Below, piece after piece: positions 16,393 through 26,286 of a stretch of 64,000 nt of DNA; positions within the stretch are counted from its first letter, which is position 1; every line of letters begins with the position of its first letter. The position numbers and the translations under genes were made by a program. The notes under the pieces were generated by a model that searched no databases, had not been told where the DNA came from, and saw only the letters and a list, made by a program, of their open reading frames with translations. Source of the DNA: JANMOK01 sp031415055 (lineage in GTDB: Bacteria; Pseudomonadota; Alphaproteobacteria; Rhodobacterales; Rhodobacteraceae); assembly GCA_031415055.1 (NCBI GenBank), contig JANOQZ010000031.1, positions 1 to 64,000 on the forward strand, given 5' to 3'.

Positions 16393-19300
16393 TCAGGCAC
16401 CCGTTACCGGCTCGACCTTGGCGCGTGCTCCCTGCGCCGACAAGTTGTCGCGAGTTTGCTGGATCAGCGTTGTTGCCGTCACCGCCGCGGGATCGCGCTT
16501 TAGTGCATTTGCAAAGTCCGCCGCGCCGCTTGCAAAAAGGAAGAGCCCCTTGCTCTGGGCTTGTGCAAAAGCGCTATCCAATATCCTCTTTGCAGTCGCG
16601 GCATCGCCCTGCGCTAGGTACACACGGGCGCGGCACCGGGCAACTTCTGCTACGAACAAACCGCCCCCGCTTTGCGTGACCATCGCTTCGGCAGTTTCGA
16701 CAGCCTTGGCTGCTGGATCTATTTCGCCGCGCGAAAGATGTGCCTCCGCAGCCAGAACCAAAAACCACGGTGTAAATGACCCAAGGCCCATGGCCTGTGC
16801 AATGTGGATTTTGGCATTGAGAAACCCTGCAACCCGCGCATCATCTTGCCCAAGCGCTGCCGCTGCCCAACCAGAATATATGCCCCCAATGACTGAAAAC
16901 AACGCAAGGCCGCGCGCATCCGCGTCCTCCACAATCTCATCCGCATAGACCAATGCGGCGGCGTGCCGTCCGGCCAAAACCGGCAACGGACAGAAACATT
17001 TGAGAAATCCGCGACCGAAGGAATTGGTTTCGCTCAGGGCAAAGGCCCTTTGGTAAGCCACTTCGGCCTCCGGCATTCGCCCGGCAACAGCCAGAGAAAG
17101 CGCAAGCCAGGTTCCCGAGAATATCCTGAAATCACCTGCGCCGCCATGCGGGAAGAACAGGCCATGTCCGATCAGATCAGCGTCGTCAATCGACTTCGCC
17201 GCCAGCTTTGCACCCGCTGCGACCCGGCCGCGCAAGATTGCGACGATACCGCGCGATTGGTGCGCAATGCTGGAGAGACGCAGGTCACTGAAATGCACGG
17301 CCAGCCGGTGCAGCCGCCGGGCAATCGGCATCGCTTTGGCATAATCACCCCTTGAAGCATAGAAAGAGAACATCCCGTAGATCGTGAAAGCCAGATCCGC
17401 CGAGTTCTCCGATTCATTCGCCAAGGCCAATGCTGCGCTGTAGGCGCCTTCGACTGATGGGTCGCCATAGCCCCGGAAAGTCGCCAGTCCAAAGGCAAGC
17501 CCGGCTTGAAGATTCAAACGCAGCCGCCGCGTGTCCGCACTATCTGGCAGGCGCTTTGACAAGGCGATGGCCGCATCCAGCAAATCGCTGGCCTCTAGGT
17601 TTGCCGAGGCCGAAGCCGACTGATTGGCCGCCGCCTCCAAAGCAGAAATCGTAATTCCCAGCGGCGCAGGGTCGCGTTCTTCGGCATCCGTTGCACTCAG
17701 CAAATGACGGGCGCGATGCAACATCGCCCCAGGCTCGGCACTTGTCGCCCAGAATTCGGCCATGCGGCGGTTGACCGGGGCGCGTCGCGCAAACGAAATG
17801 CTTTGCGAGATCGCCTGCTGGACAAGCGGCTGAACAAATTGCAGTCCGGCACCAGTCCTGTCGAATTGCGGAGCCAAATAGCCAGATTGCAGCAGTGCAT
17901 TCACGGTTGCCTGTACCTCTGTCGGCTCTGACAGCGCGGCCCCAAGCTCCTCATAGGTGAATGCCCGGCCAAGAATACTGGCGATGCGCACGGCCTGTTT
18001 TTGGGCCTCCGACATTTCGTCGAACCGGGCAATAATGGCCGCTTCTTCGGATTCCAGAAAGTCGAGCCTTCCAAGTTGCTCGGCATTCGCGACCACGCTG
18101 CAGTGTCCGTCCTGAATCTGAACGATCGCACGGCTGGTCAGAACATCGCTGATCAGCTTTACCACCAGCGGCGATCCGGTGGCACTATCCTGGAACAACC
18201 GACCAAGGTCATAAGATAGGGTCCTCGCCCCAAGCGAGCGCGTGGCCAATGCGATCACACCATCTGCACTAAGTCTGTCAAGCCCAAGTACCTGGACACC
18301 CGGGCCGCCGAAAAGCATGGCCGCTTCCATCGAAGTTGGAGGGCCGGACCGCCGCGCGACGACGATGCGAACCGGCAGCCCGCTGCCACTGACCGCCAGC
18401 AAAAGTCCAAGCGACCGCGTGTCGGCCCACTGAAGGTCATCAAAAACAATCGTGACCGGCTGCAACGCGTTCAACAAAGACAGCACAGCGATCATGGCCG
18501 TCCCGATCTTTACAGCCCGCTCCGAGCCCGCAAGGCCCGCAAGTGAATCCGGAAGGTTCACAGATTGTCCGGCGACCCACGCCAGGATGGCGGCGTCTTC
18601 GATTGCCATTTCAATCTCAGCGCACCGCTCTAGGACATCACCAATGATGGGAAACCACGCATGAAATGCAATGTCGCGAGTCTGGTTTTCACCCCTTCCA
18701 TGCAGCCAAAGTCGACCCTCTGATTCCGTAAACTGTCGCAATTGCCTTAGGATTGCACTTTTGCCATAGCCCGGCGAACTTTCCAGAACAACGAAAGCAG
18801 CACCCTCGGACTGTACTGCTTGTTGTGCTGCGGACAAAACACTGTCCCGTTCAAGCAAGCTGACGAGGTCACCGAATGCCGCAAGTGGATCAAGCTTGCC
18901 CTGCTTCTCTCCTTCCACCCGCCACGCGCGAATGTCGGCCCCAGCCATGCCCGCGCCGCCGTAGCCTGCTTCGACAAAGTCGAACCGCGCAAGTGCCCGT
19001 TCGGCCATATCTGTTGTGGTCAAGGCCGTTCCGCTCTCGGCTCGCATCATCAATCGTGCGGCTTGGTTCATTGCTGCACTGATCGTGCTGTAGCGCAGTC
19101 GGGCATCGGCCGCTATCAGACCGGCCAAACCCGTGCCGCGTGCCACTCCGACCTTCACGACCACGCCGTGCTTGGCCCCAAGTTCGAGTACCGTCAACGC
19201 CGCCGCAAGCGCGCGTTCGGGGTCGTCTTCATGCGCTGCTGGTGCACCAAAGACGCAAGGCGCATAGGTTCCTTTGGCGTCGGAACTCAGATCCAAAACC

Positions 19301-20163
19301 ATGCCGCCGCTGCGGTGCACGCTGGCCTGAAGTTCGCGCAGAAATCCTTTGGTGCGGTCCGAACCGGCCGTATTTCCGGCGGTGCCGACGTCAGCGATCA
19401 GAACGAACACAGCTGTTATCGGACGGATTTCGGCCAGCGCCGCCAGATCATGCGATGTTTTTTCCAGCGCCAAAACCGTATCCCGCAATCTCACGGGAAC
19501 CCAGCCAAGCGCCGTTTCAGTGTCCAGCGGTGGCAGGTCCGCAGGTGCCGTCAACGGCGTAGCCTTGAGCCCTTCAAGAACGAAGGCGTCCTGTCCCGGC
19601 ACCGCAGAAAGCCGTGCGTCGCCCCCGGCGATCAGCCGTGCAGTTGTATCGCAAATGACGATCCGTTCGGCCGTCGCCAACTGGTCCATTTTGGCCAGTC
19701 GCAATGATTGTTCGCCTCCGAGCAATTCAAGCCAGCCAAAAGCCGGGTCGCCAAGCGTCAGCCGGTCGAACGCACCAGATGCTATCGACAGACGCAGACG
19801 TGGGCTGCCCGGTACCCAACCAGCAACCAAATCCAATGCGGTAGCCGCAGCTTGCGCAGCGGCCTTCTCGGCGCTGCCGATCGCGATTGCATCGAACCAA
19901 AGGGTAACGGAGTCGCCAGCAAAGGAGAGCGCGAAGCCTTGCCGTTTTCGCGCCAGACTCACGACCTGGCCAATGGTCTGCTCCAGCATGCGATGTAAAA
20001 GTTCCGCTCCGTGACGGCGGCCATGCGCACGTACCAAGTCAGCGGAAATCGTTGAAAATCCGACAATGTCACAGAAAACGGAAGTTCCATTTCGAACAAC
20101 CGACAACGGCTGCCCAGCCGAAAGCGCCCGGTGTTGATCCTCTGGAATGAACCCCTCAATCAT
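16393..20163 (-). CDS. soluble adenylyl cyclase-like protein (two cyclase domains, NTPase, helical repeats)
   Basis: The protein has 1256 residues. Cyclase domain 1 has VFCDIVGFSTIS and FAGDSVTLWF, giving both metal-binding aspartates (D32, D84). Domain 2 has DAKGTYAPCVFGAP with the lysine that selects adenine (about K297), and AMNQAARLM with the Asn/Arg transition-state pair (N366, R370). An NTPase follows: Walker A SSPGYGKSA (about 462-470) and Walker B TIVFDDLQWAD. The C-terminal third is TPR-like helical hairpins. This order matches animal soluble adenylyl cyclase (ADCY10). It should make cAMP; whether bicarbonate or calcium regulates it cannot be seen. The start is the ATG at 20163. Confidence 0.82.
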   Translation of the reverse strand: MIEGFIPEDQHRALSAGQPLSVVRNGTSVFCDIVGFSTISADLVRAHGRRHGAELLHRMLEQTIGQVVSLARKRQGFALSFAGDSVTLWFDAIAIGSAEKAAAQAAATALDLVAGWVPGSPRLRLSIASGAFDRLTLGDPAFGWLELLGGEQSLRLAKMDQLATAERIVICDTTARLIAGGDARLSAVPGQDAFVLEGLKATPLTAPADLPPLDTETALGWVPVRLRDTVLALEKTSHDLAALAEIRPITAVFVLIADVGTAGNTAGSDRTKGFLRELQASVHRSGGMVLDLSSDAKGTYAPCVFGAPAAHEDDPERALAAALTVLELGAKHGVVVKVGVARGTGLAGLIAADARLRYSTISAAMNQAARLMMRAESGTALTTTDMAERALARFDFVEAGYGGAGMAGADIRAWRVEGEKQGKLDPLAAFGDLVSLLERDSVLSAAQQAVQSEGAAFVVLESSPGYGKSAILRQLRQFTESEGRLWLHGRGENQTRDIAFHAWFPIIGDVLERCAEIEMAIEDAAILAWVAGQSVNLPDSLAGLAGSERAVKIGTAMIAVLSLLNALQPVTIVFDDLQWADTRSLGLLLAVSGSGLPVRIVVARRSGPPTSMEAAMLFGGPGVQVLGLDRLSADGVIALATRSLGARTLSYDLGRLFQDSATGSPLVVKLISDVLTSRAIVQIQDGHCSVVANAEQLGRLDFLESEEAAIIARFDEMSEAQKQAVRIASILGRAFTYEELGAALSEPTEVQATVNALLQSGYLAPQFDRTGAGLQFVQPLVQQAISQSISFARRAPVNRRMAEFWATSAEPGAMLHRARHLLSATDAEERDPAPLGITISALEAAANQSASASANLEASDLLDAAIALSKRLPDSADTRRLRLNLQAGLAFGLATFRGYGDPSVEGAYSAALALANESENSADLAFTIYGMFSFYASRGDYAKAMPIARRLHRLAVHFSDLRLSSIAHQSRGIVAILRGRVAAGAKLAAKSIDDADLIGHGLFFPHGGAGDFRIFSGTWLALSLAVAGRMPEAEVAYQRAFALSETNSFGRGFLKCFCPLPVLAGRHAAALVYADEIVEDADARGLALFSVIGGIYSGWAAAALGQDDARVAGFLNAKIHIAQAMGLGSFTPWFLVLAAEAHLSRGEIDPAAKAVETAEAMVTQSGGGLFVAEVARCRARVYLAQGDAATAKRILDSAFAQAQSKGLFLFASGAADFANALKRDPAAVTATTLIQQTRDNLSAQGARAKVEPVTGA

Positions 20164-20645
20164 TCAGCGGCCCTTCCCCCCAAACGGCCAATTCTGCTGC
20201 CAACATCAAAGGTCGGTCACCTTGGATTATCCTCAATTTATTCCGCTAATATAGCAAGCATTGAATCGGGCATTGGCGTGTGCACGCATCGCTCGGCTGT
20301 CGTTTCCAACCTCGGTCACGCCAAACAGATGGTCGACATGGTTCATGCAGATATCCTGGGGATTCCCAACGCAAATCCAAGGAATTAGTCATCTTGGGAA
20401 GGCGGTTGCGGCGCGCGAGTAGCCAACTAACTGCCTTTAGAAGTAGAGGCAGAAGTTGCAAAGCACAAACAATCGCGTAACTGTTGTCAGTTTCAAACTG
20501 TCCGGAGCGCAGGACGAGATAAAACTGGCAACTGCTATGTCATTGCGGGGGCTGTATGATTTTCCCGATGGGTCTGGATGGTCGGCCGTTCCTCGTCAAT
20601 ATTTGGACTTGGCTGCACGGGACTTGCGCAGAATGGGGCGCCAAA
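20164..20645. other. intergenic, no gene seen
   Basis: These 482 bp upstream of the cyclase gene have only short open frames in all directions and no recognisable protein. They presumably contain the cyclase promoter and the downstream trailer of the methyltransferase gene. Confidence 0.35.
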
Positions 20646-21458
20646 TCAGATCGTAGCCACGATCACGTGTGCCTGAATTTTGGCGGCAACCTCACCGCTG
20701 CCGTGACTACTTGCGATCTCGGATTCGACGTAGTCGGTCGCGGCTTCTAGCTTTCCAGGGTCTCTGGCCTCGATTTCGTTCCGAAGAAGAGTCCCCTGGC
20801 AGTAGGCAACGGCCGGAATACGCGGCGACGACGCCCGGCTTTGTTCATCTCTGGTCTCGATTGCCACAGCAGAGAAGCCTGCCTCTTCCAACTCGCCACG
20901 GATCAGCGCTGTGTCGTGGTAGCCATGCGGGGTGCGGGCCATGAAGCGCAGCGGATCGCTGGGAAATATCTTCGCTAGAGCATTCGTCACGTCGTCCGCA
21001 AACACGTTCTCTTCAATGCGATCCCATACGTTGAACAGGAAGTGTCCACCGGGCTTGAGGACCCGCTTTGCCTCGCGATAGGCCAACACGCGGTCGGGAA
21101 AGAACATCGCGCCAAACTGACAACAAACGAGATCGAAGGCCGCACTTTCAAACGGCAACGCCAAAGCATCCGCCTGGCGCCACGTGATGCGGCTGTCGGT
21201 ACCTTGTCGCAAAGCGGCATAGTCGAGCATCGGCTGGTTGAGGTCGGTCACAACATAACTTGTGTCGAGGGAAAGTCTTGGTGCCAGTGCGCGGGTGACA
21301 ACCCCGGTCCCCGCTGCGGTTTCCAGAACAGCGCCGGGCGACAAGGCCGCTGCTCGACGGGCGAGATCTGCGGCGAACGGCTCGAAAATCAATGGCACCA
21401 TATAGCGGTCGTAGTTTTCCGGAACCAAGCCCGCGAACACCTTGTCGGTTTCCTGCAT
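20646..21458 (-). CDS. class I SAM-dependent methyltransferase
   Basis: A 270-residue Rossmann methyltransferase. Motif I is VLETAAGTGVVTRAL, motif II VVTDLNQPMLDYA, a motif III-like QADALALPFESAAFDLV, and then CCQFGAMFFPD and EAKRVLKPGGHFLFNVWD. This is the UbiE/Methyltransf_11 type acting on small molecules; the substrate is unknown. The ATG follows AGGAGGCGGT, an excellent ribosome site. It has no evident partner gene. Confidence 0.82.
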   Translation of the reverse strand: MQETDKVFAGLVPENYDRYMVPLIFEPFAADLARRAAALSPGAVLETAAGTGVVTRALAPRLSLDTSYVVTDLNQPMLDYAALRQGTDSRITWRQADALALPFESAAFDLVCCQFGAMFFPDRVLAYREAKRVLKPGGHFLFNVWDRIEENVFADDVTNALAKIFPSDPLRFMARTPHGYHDTALIRGELEEAGFSAVAIETRDEQSRASSPRIPAVAYCQGTLLRNEIEARDPGKLEAATDYVESEIASSHGSGEVAAKIQAHVIVATI

Positions 21459-21986
21459 ACCGCCTCCTGCGTTCGGTGCGTGCGGTCCTTGCGAGACGAA
21501 CCTAGCCCAGCGTGCGGTTGCTGGTTTTGGGTCGTCTTATACTAGAACTGGCACGAGGCAGACAAGTCGAATCTCGTCCGCTGGATTGTTGCTTCGCCAG
21601 TAACCACCAGAACCCACTTTGGGCCACCAACTCTGACGATGGCTCAGTCATCGGCGATGTCGAGTACAAGGAGCACAAGGCCAACATAATAACAGGTCAA
21701 ATTCTTGCGCCCACCGTTTGACCGAAGAGGCCGTGACATGCAAAGATTTCCACGAACGCGTGGCCTGCTGAAATACTTTCCAGTTCATTCCCTAATCCAC
21801 AATCAATTGCGGTCAGGAACGAAACCTTTGCAGAAACGAAAACTTCGCGCTAGATCGTTCCGTCCGTCCCGGCGAGTGGCGCTGGCACCATTGGGCTCGC
21901 ACCTGAACCGAGAAAGGAAACCTGAACGTTGTTCGCGCTTGCTTGATGCAGCTCGGGAACAGTTGGTGCAAAAAACGGAGGACGAC
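21459..21986. other. intergenic, no gene seen
   Basis: This 528-bp gap separates the methyltransferase from the first secreted paralogue. The frame of the downstream gene stays open back to 21705, but without a ribosome site and with basic, low-quality sequence, so I treat it as leader or promoter DNA. Confidence 0.35.
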
Positions 21987-23381
21987 GTGATACTCATCAT
22001 GCCTTTCGAATGGACCAAAAACAGGCCGCGACAGTTCCGACATTCCCCATCGAACAGGGTTATTTCCGCTGTATTTGCCCACCTATTCGCTGTGATGATG
22101 ATCGGAAATTCGGTTTTCTTGGGCCCCGCCCTAGCGCAGATCACCGAAAATCCCGACCCAATTTCGCTGGGCGATTTGTTCTCAGCCGAGGATTCCGTTG
22201 ATCTGGCCCCCGACGCCACCGCAATTCTGCAAGGCGCCGCCTTGCTGGGACAGGCCGAAGGCAACTGTCCGAAAGGCACCATCACTATCGTCGTTGCCGC
22301 CACCGACGACCCGCTGTTTCAAGAGGCGCTGGCGCGGGCGCGTCTGGAAATCGTCGAGCAGGCGCTCGGCGATCATGCGCTCGACTGGCGGCTGGAAACC
22401 ATCCACGACGGCTTCGCCGATGAGGTGAAGGTGGAATACGGCCGCTCCGATCAGGAACCGCCCCGGCTTGACGTGGTCTGGACACCGCCGCAGGGAACCG
22501 AAGTAGCACCTGGCGACACGATCACCGCCACGATTGTTGCCAATGATGATTCCGACACCTTCCAGACCGGCATCGCCAGCATCAGCATGGAGGCTGGCAA
22601 CGAAGCGCCGTTTGGCCATGAATACCCGCAGCCGCCGCAAACCTGCGAAGCGATGGCTCCAGCGCAGCAGATGGAGGGTTTCTACGCCGTCCCCGACCCG
22701 GCCCCGACACAAGTCAACATGCGCGCCACCGCCATGGATTTTGCCGGCAACGAGCTCGACCTTCTGGCCGCCTTTCCCACCCGCCGCGAACCCTGCGCCA
22801 GCGGGGTTTATTGGACCGGCACGATAAGCGGCAGCTGGACCTCCGTGGGCGCGAAAGAGACCGCCGCTGCCGACGCAGTCCGGCTGTGCGAGCGGGAAAT
22901 TATGCCGCCACTGCAGCACCTGCTGGTCGGGCAACAATACCTAAAAAGTTTGAGCGATGACGGCTCGACCATCACCTATGTGCAAGTGGACACCGATGGC
23001 GGTGATAGTTGCGATTATTCAGGCGAGGGCACCGCACTGCTGCAACGCGACGTTGGCCTCATTTCCAGCGTTCTGAACGCGATAGGCCCGAATGGCGAAC
23101 TGCAATGGTCAGCGCCGACCTACTGGCTCTCTGCGGGATCGGCGGGGACATATACCGCGACGATGACATGTCCGGGAGTCGGAACATTCGGCGGCGACGG
23201 CCCCGGCTGGCCGATCATCGTCGGATCCGGCGCCGATCCGGAGCAAGACCGCTTGATTCAGGATGGCAGCGTCATGGCCGGCAACTTTGCCGATCCCGAC
23301 GGCGGACTCGCCGCTTCCTGGAGTCTGACGCGCGAGGGCGAAGCGCCGATATTTCCAGCAAATGTGGACGGCGCACCGTGA
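21987..23381 (+). CDS. secreted protein with degenerate OmpA-like region, paralogue A
   Basis: The protein has 464 residues, with an N-terminal signal sequence (AVFAHLFAVMMIGNSVFLGP, then ALAQ) and a mature start ITENPDPISLGDLF. An early segment (DPLFQEALARARLEIVEQAL, then DEVKVEYGRSDQEPP) resembles the helix-strand-turn of OmpA-like domains but is degenerate. Later parts are beta-rich with paired cysteines (AEGNC, PQTCEAM, EPCASG). The likely start is a GTG at 21987 five bases after GGAG; an in-frame ATG lies at 21999. It is a close tandem copy of the gene at 23447, with 65 bp between them. Function unknown. Confidence 0.65.
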   Translation: MILIMPFEWTKNRPRQFRHSPSNRVISAVFAHLFAVMMIGNSVFLGPALAQITENPDPISLGDLFSAEDSVDLAPDATAILQGAALLGQAEGNCPKGTITIVVAATDDPLFQEALARARLEIVEQALGDHALDWRLETIHDGFADEVKVEYGRSDQEPPRLDVVWTPPQGTEVAPGDTITATIVANDDSDTFQTGIASISMEAGNEAPFGHEYPQPPQTCEAMAPAQQMEGFYAVPDPAPTQVNMRATAMDFAGNELDLLAAFPTRREPCASGVYWTGTISGSWTSVGAKETAAADAVRLCEREIMPPLQHLLVGQQYLKSLSDDGSTITYVQVDTDGGDSCDYSGEGTALLQRDVGLISSVLNAIGPNGELQWSAPTYWLSAGSAGTYTATMTCPGVGTFGGDGPGWPIIVGSGADPEQDRLIQDGSVMAGNFADPDGGLAASWSLTREGEAPIFPANVDGAP

Positions 23382-23446
23382 GATTCCGTTTGTCGCAGGC
23401 AGAACCGGAGGTTTCGAGGCGAGGCAACGATGAAAAGGAAGGTCGT

Positions 23447-24805
23447 ATGACATGTTGTAACCAACTTGAACTGCACCGCGTCGGTATCGCAAAACCGCCC
23501 TGCGCAGTCGGCCGGGCGATTTCCGTGGTGTTCGCGGCGTGGTTTGCAGTTCTGGCCATCGCCAGCTTGACGCTGCCAAGCAGCGCCCTGGCGCAGATCG
23601 CCGAAAATCCTGATCCGATCTCGCTCGGTGATTTGTTCACGTCCGAGGATTCCGTTGATCTGACCCCGGACGCCACCTTAATTCTGCAAGGCGCCGCCCT
23701 GCTGGGACAGGCTGAAGGCAACTGCCCGAAAGGCACCATCACCATCGTCGTTGCCGCCACCGACGACCCGCTGTTTCAGGAGGCGCTGGTGCGGGCACGG
23801 CTGGAAATCGTCGAGCAGGCGCTCGGCGATCATGCGCTCGACTGGCGGCTGGAAACCATCCACGACGGTTTCGCCAACGAGGTGAAGGTGCAATACGGCC
23901 GCTCCGATCAGGAACCGCCTCGGCTCGACGTGGTCTGGACACCACCGCAGGGCAGCGAAGTGGCCCCCGGCGATACGATCACCGCCACAATTGTTGCCAA
24001 TGATGATTTCGACACGTTCCAGACCGGCATCGCCAGCATCAGTATGGCGGCTGGCAACGACACGCCGTTTGGCCATGAGTATCCGCAACCGCCGGAAAAT
24101 TGCCAGCCGATGACGCCAGAGCAGCAGATGGAGGGTTTCTATGTCGTGCCCGACCCGGCCCCGGCACAAGTCAACATGCGGGCGACAGCGAAAGATTTTG
24201 CCGGCAACGAGATCGACCTCTTGGCCGCCTTTCCGGTGCGGCGCGAACCCTGTGCCAGCGGGGTGTATTGGAATGGCTGGATTCATGGCAGCTGGGATAG
24301 CGGAACTTTCAAGGAGACGGCGATAGCCGATCCAATCCGGCTGTGTGAACAAAGCATCATGCCGCCCTTGGAATACCTGCAAGTTGGGTTGGAATATTAC
24401 AGGTTTTTGACCGTTGAGCGCTCGACCATCACGTACTTGGTCACAGATACTATTGCCGATAACTCCTGTGTTGATTCAGGCGAAGGCACCTCGCCAATGG
24501 TGCCAGACTTGGGAGTGATGTCCAGCGTTCTGGAAGCGATCGGCGCGAATGGCGAGCTGCAATGGTCGCTGCCGACGTACAGGTTGAATGGCTACACGCT
24601 AGGAACCTATACCCAGAGATGTGTTCTTGCTGAAAGACCCGAAATACTTACGGTCACCACCGGCATGCCAATCATAAGCACCGGTTTCATTTTGGATGGC
24701 AACACTATGCGAGGCAGGTATGTCAGCGCCGACGGCTTTCAAACCGCCGACTGGGACCTGACCCGTCAGGGTGAGGTGCTGTTGTATCCGCTCGAATCGC
24801 CGTGA
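23447..24805 (+). CDS. secreted protein with degenerate OmpA-like region, paralogue B
   Basis: The protein has 452 residues and starts at an ATG after AAGGAAGG. It has a signal peptide (FAAWFAVLAIASLTLPSSA, then LAQ) and a mature start IAENPDPISLGDLF. It is nearly identical to paralogue A over the first 260 mature residues, including the OmpA-like stretch and EPCASGVYW, but diverges strongly in the last 150 (SVERSTITYLVTDT-type segment, different cysteines). The pattern suggests duplication, with a conserved N-terminal module and a faster-changing C-terminal module. Ligand and role unknown. Confidence 0.65.
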   Translation: MTCCNQLELHRVGIAKPPCAVGRAISVVFAAWFAVLAIASLTLPSSALAQIAENPDPISLGDLFTSEDSVDLTPDATLILQGAALLGQAEGNCPKGTITIVVAATDDPLFQEALVRARLEIVEQALGDHALDWRLETIHDGFANEVKVQYGRSDQEPPRLDVVWTPPQGSEVAPGDTITATIVANDDFDTFQTGIASISMAAGNDTPFGHEYPQPPENCQPMTPEQQMEGFYVVPDPAPAQVNMRATAKDFAGNEIDLLAAFPVRREPCASGVYWNGWIHGSWDSGTFKETAIADPIRLCEQSIMPPLEYLQVGLEYYRFLTVERSTITYLVTDTIADNSCVDSGEGTSPMVPDLGVMSSVLEAIGANGELQWSLPTYRLNGYTLGTYTQRCVLAERPEILTVTTGMPIISTGFILDGNTMRGRYVSADGFQTADWDLTRQGEVLLYPLESP

Positions 24806-25044
24806 CTAGCCCTGAATTGTCCATCTTGCAGTAAGCCAAACTGCTTAATTGCCAAAGTAGCTTTTTAGTTCCGGTAGTGCCAATGAATCGGATCCGAGCG
24901 CAGCCGACAAGATAGGTTGTAACCAGCGTTCATTGTTCGCCAGAAGCGGAACGAACCAACCAAATTTGCACCAAAGCAGGCGAAGCAGGCGAAGCAGACT
25001 GGTTCACACTTTATCCTATCATGCAAATGTTGACGCCGAAACGC
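24806..25044. other. convergent intergenic
   Basis: This lies between the 3' ends of the secreted-protein gene and the cysteine-synthase-like gene. I see no gene and no clear T-tailed hairpin. Confidence 0.3.
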
Positions 25045-25983
25045 CTAGCCATTTGGCCGGAAGACATCTGTGCTCAGGTACCGCAACCCGGAATCGACAA
25101 TCAAGGTTGCTACTGTCGCGGTCGGTCCCAAACGAGCCGCGACGCGTAGGGCGGCGACGACATTTGCACCTGTCGAGGTGCCAGCAAAGATGGCTTCCTC
25201 CCGCGCCAATCTTCGGGCCATGGCTTTGGCTTCGTCAGTCGAAACGGTAAGGATTTCATCGACCTCCTCGGGGTGCCAGAGAGGCGGCAAGAATCCGAGG
25301 CCGATGCCCTCGATCTTGTGCGACCCGGGCGGTCGACCAGAAAGAACGGCAGATTCCTCCGGTTCGACGGCATACACCAGCAAGTCTGGTTTCTTGCGCT
25401 GCAGCGCCCGGCTGGCACCGTGGATCGAATGTGCTGTACTCACCGTGTGAACGAAAGCATCAACCCTGCCTCCCGCCTGAACCCAAATTTCTTCGCCAAG
25501 CCCGGTGTAGCCGTCGGCACCATCTTCGTTCTTCAACTGGTCGGCCCACCAATGCCCCGGTCTCTGGCTGATTTCGCCAGCCGTCGCAATCATCGCCTGG
25601 ATCAGTTCCTTGGTGATTTTCTTTCCATCACTCGGCACGTCGGTGATTTCGGCACCAAAGGCCAACATCATCTGGCGTTTCTCGTCGCTGAACGCATCGG
25701 AAAAGGCGAAATGGGTTTTGTAGCCGAGAGCGCTGGCTACCAATGCCAGCGAAATACCAGTAGTTCCTGCGGTATACTCCACGACGGTGCCGCCAGCGGG
25801 CAGCAGGCCCTTCGCCGCAGCGCATTGCACGATATGACGCGCCAGGCGATCCTTCATGCTGCCGGTTGGATTTGCCGATTCAAGTTTCGCCACAATGCGG
25901 GCGCTGCTTTTCGGGACGATGGTCTGCAGCGCAATCAATGGAGTGTTGCCGATAGCGTCGAGAATATGGTTGTGGTCAAGCAT
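25045..25983 (-). CDS. cysteine synthase-family PLP enzyme
   Basis: A fold-type II PLP enzyme of 312 residues. The cofactor lysine is in SANPTGSMKDRLA, the substrate loop is TAGTTGISLALVA, and the phosphate loop is replaced by TVSTAHSIHG, where O-acetylserine sulfhydrylases have GTGGT; the C-terminal site is GTSTGANV. The altered phosphate loop and altered substrate loop argue against simple cysteine synthase activity; a cysteine lyase- or diaminopropionate-type reaction is possible. GTG at 25986 and ATG at 25983 both lie downstream of AGGAG. It stands alone. Confidence 0.72.
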   Translation of the reverse strand: MLDHNHILDAIGNTPLIALQTIVPKSSARIVAKLESANPTGSMKDRLARHIVQCAAAKGLLPAGGTVVEYTAGTTGISLALVASALGYKTHFAFSDAFSDEKRQMMLAFGAEITDVPSDGKKITKELIQAMIATAGEISQRPGHWWADQLKNEDGADGYTGLGEEIWVQAGGRVDAFVHTVSTAHSIHGASRALQRKKPDLLVYAVEPEESAVLSGRPPGSHKIEGIGLGFLPPLWHPEEVDEILTVSTDEAKAMARRLAREEAIFAGTSTGANVVAALRVAARLGPTATVATLIVDSGLRYLSTDVFRPNG

Positions 25984-26286
25984 CACTACATACTCCTGTC
26001 AAGACAATTGGCCCAGATGTAGCACAGGCTTCGCTGTCAGACCAATGCGAACCAGTCTCAGTTTTCCCAAACCTAGTTGGTTTCAGGCCGTGCCTCTGAC
26101 ATTGAGTTCCACAGCGATTGCCCGCAGCGACACTTGCCCCGGCACTCTTTTGCCCCGCGATCCGCGCGACGGGAACTTAAGGTTCGGCGGCACATTTCAA
26201 TGCCGCTGCTTATAACTAAGGCTATGTCGGAGAAATGGCTCCGGCGTGGCCAAGGAAAAGACGTCGAAAGCGTCGCGTGCGGTTCG

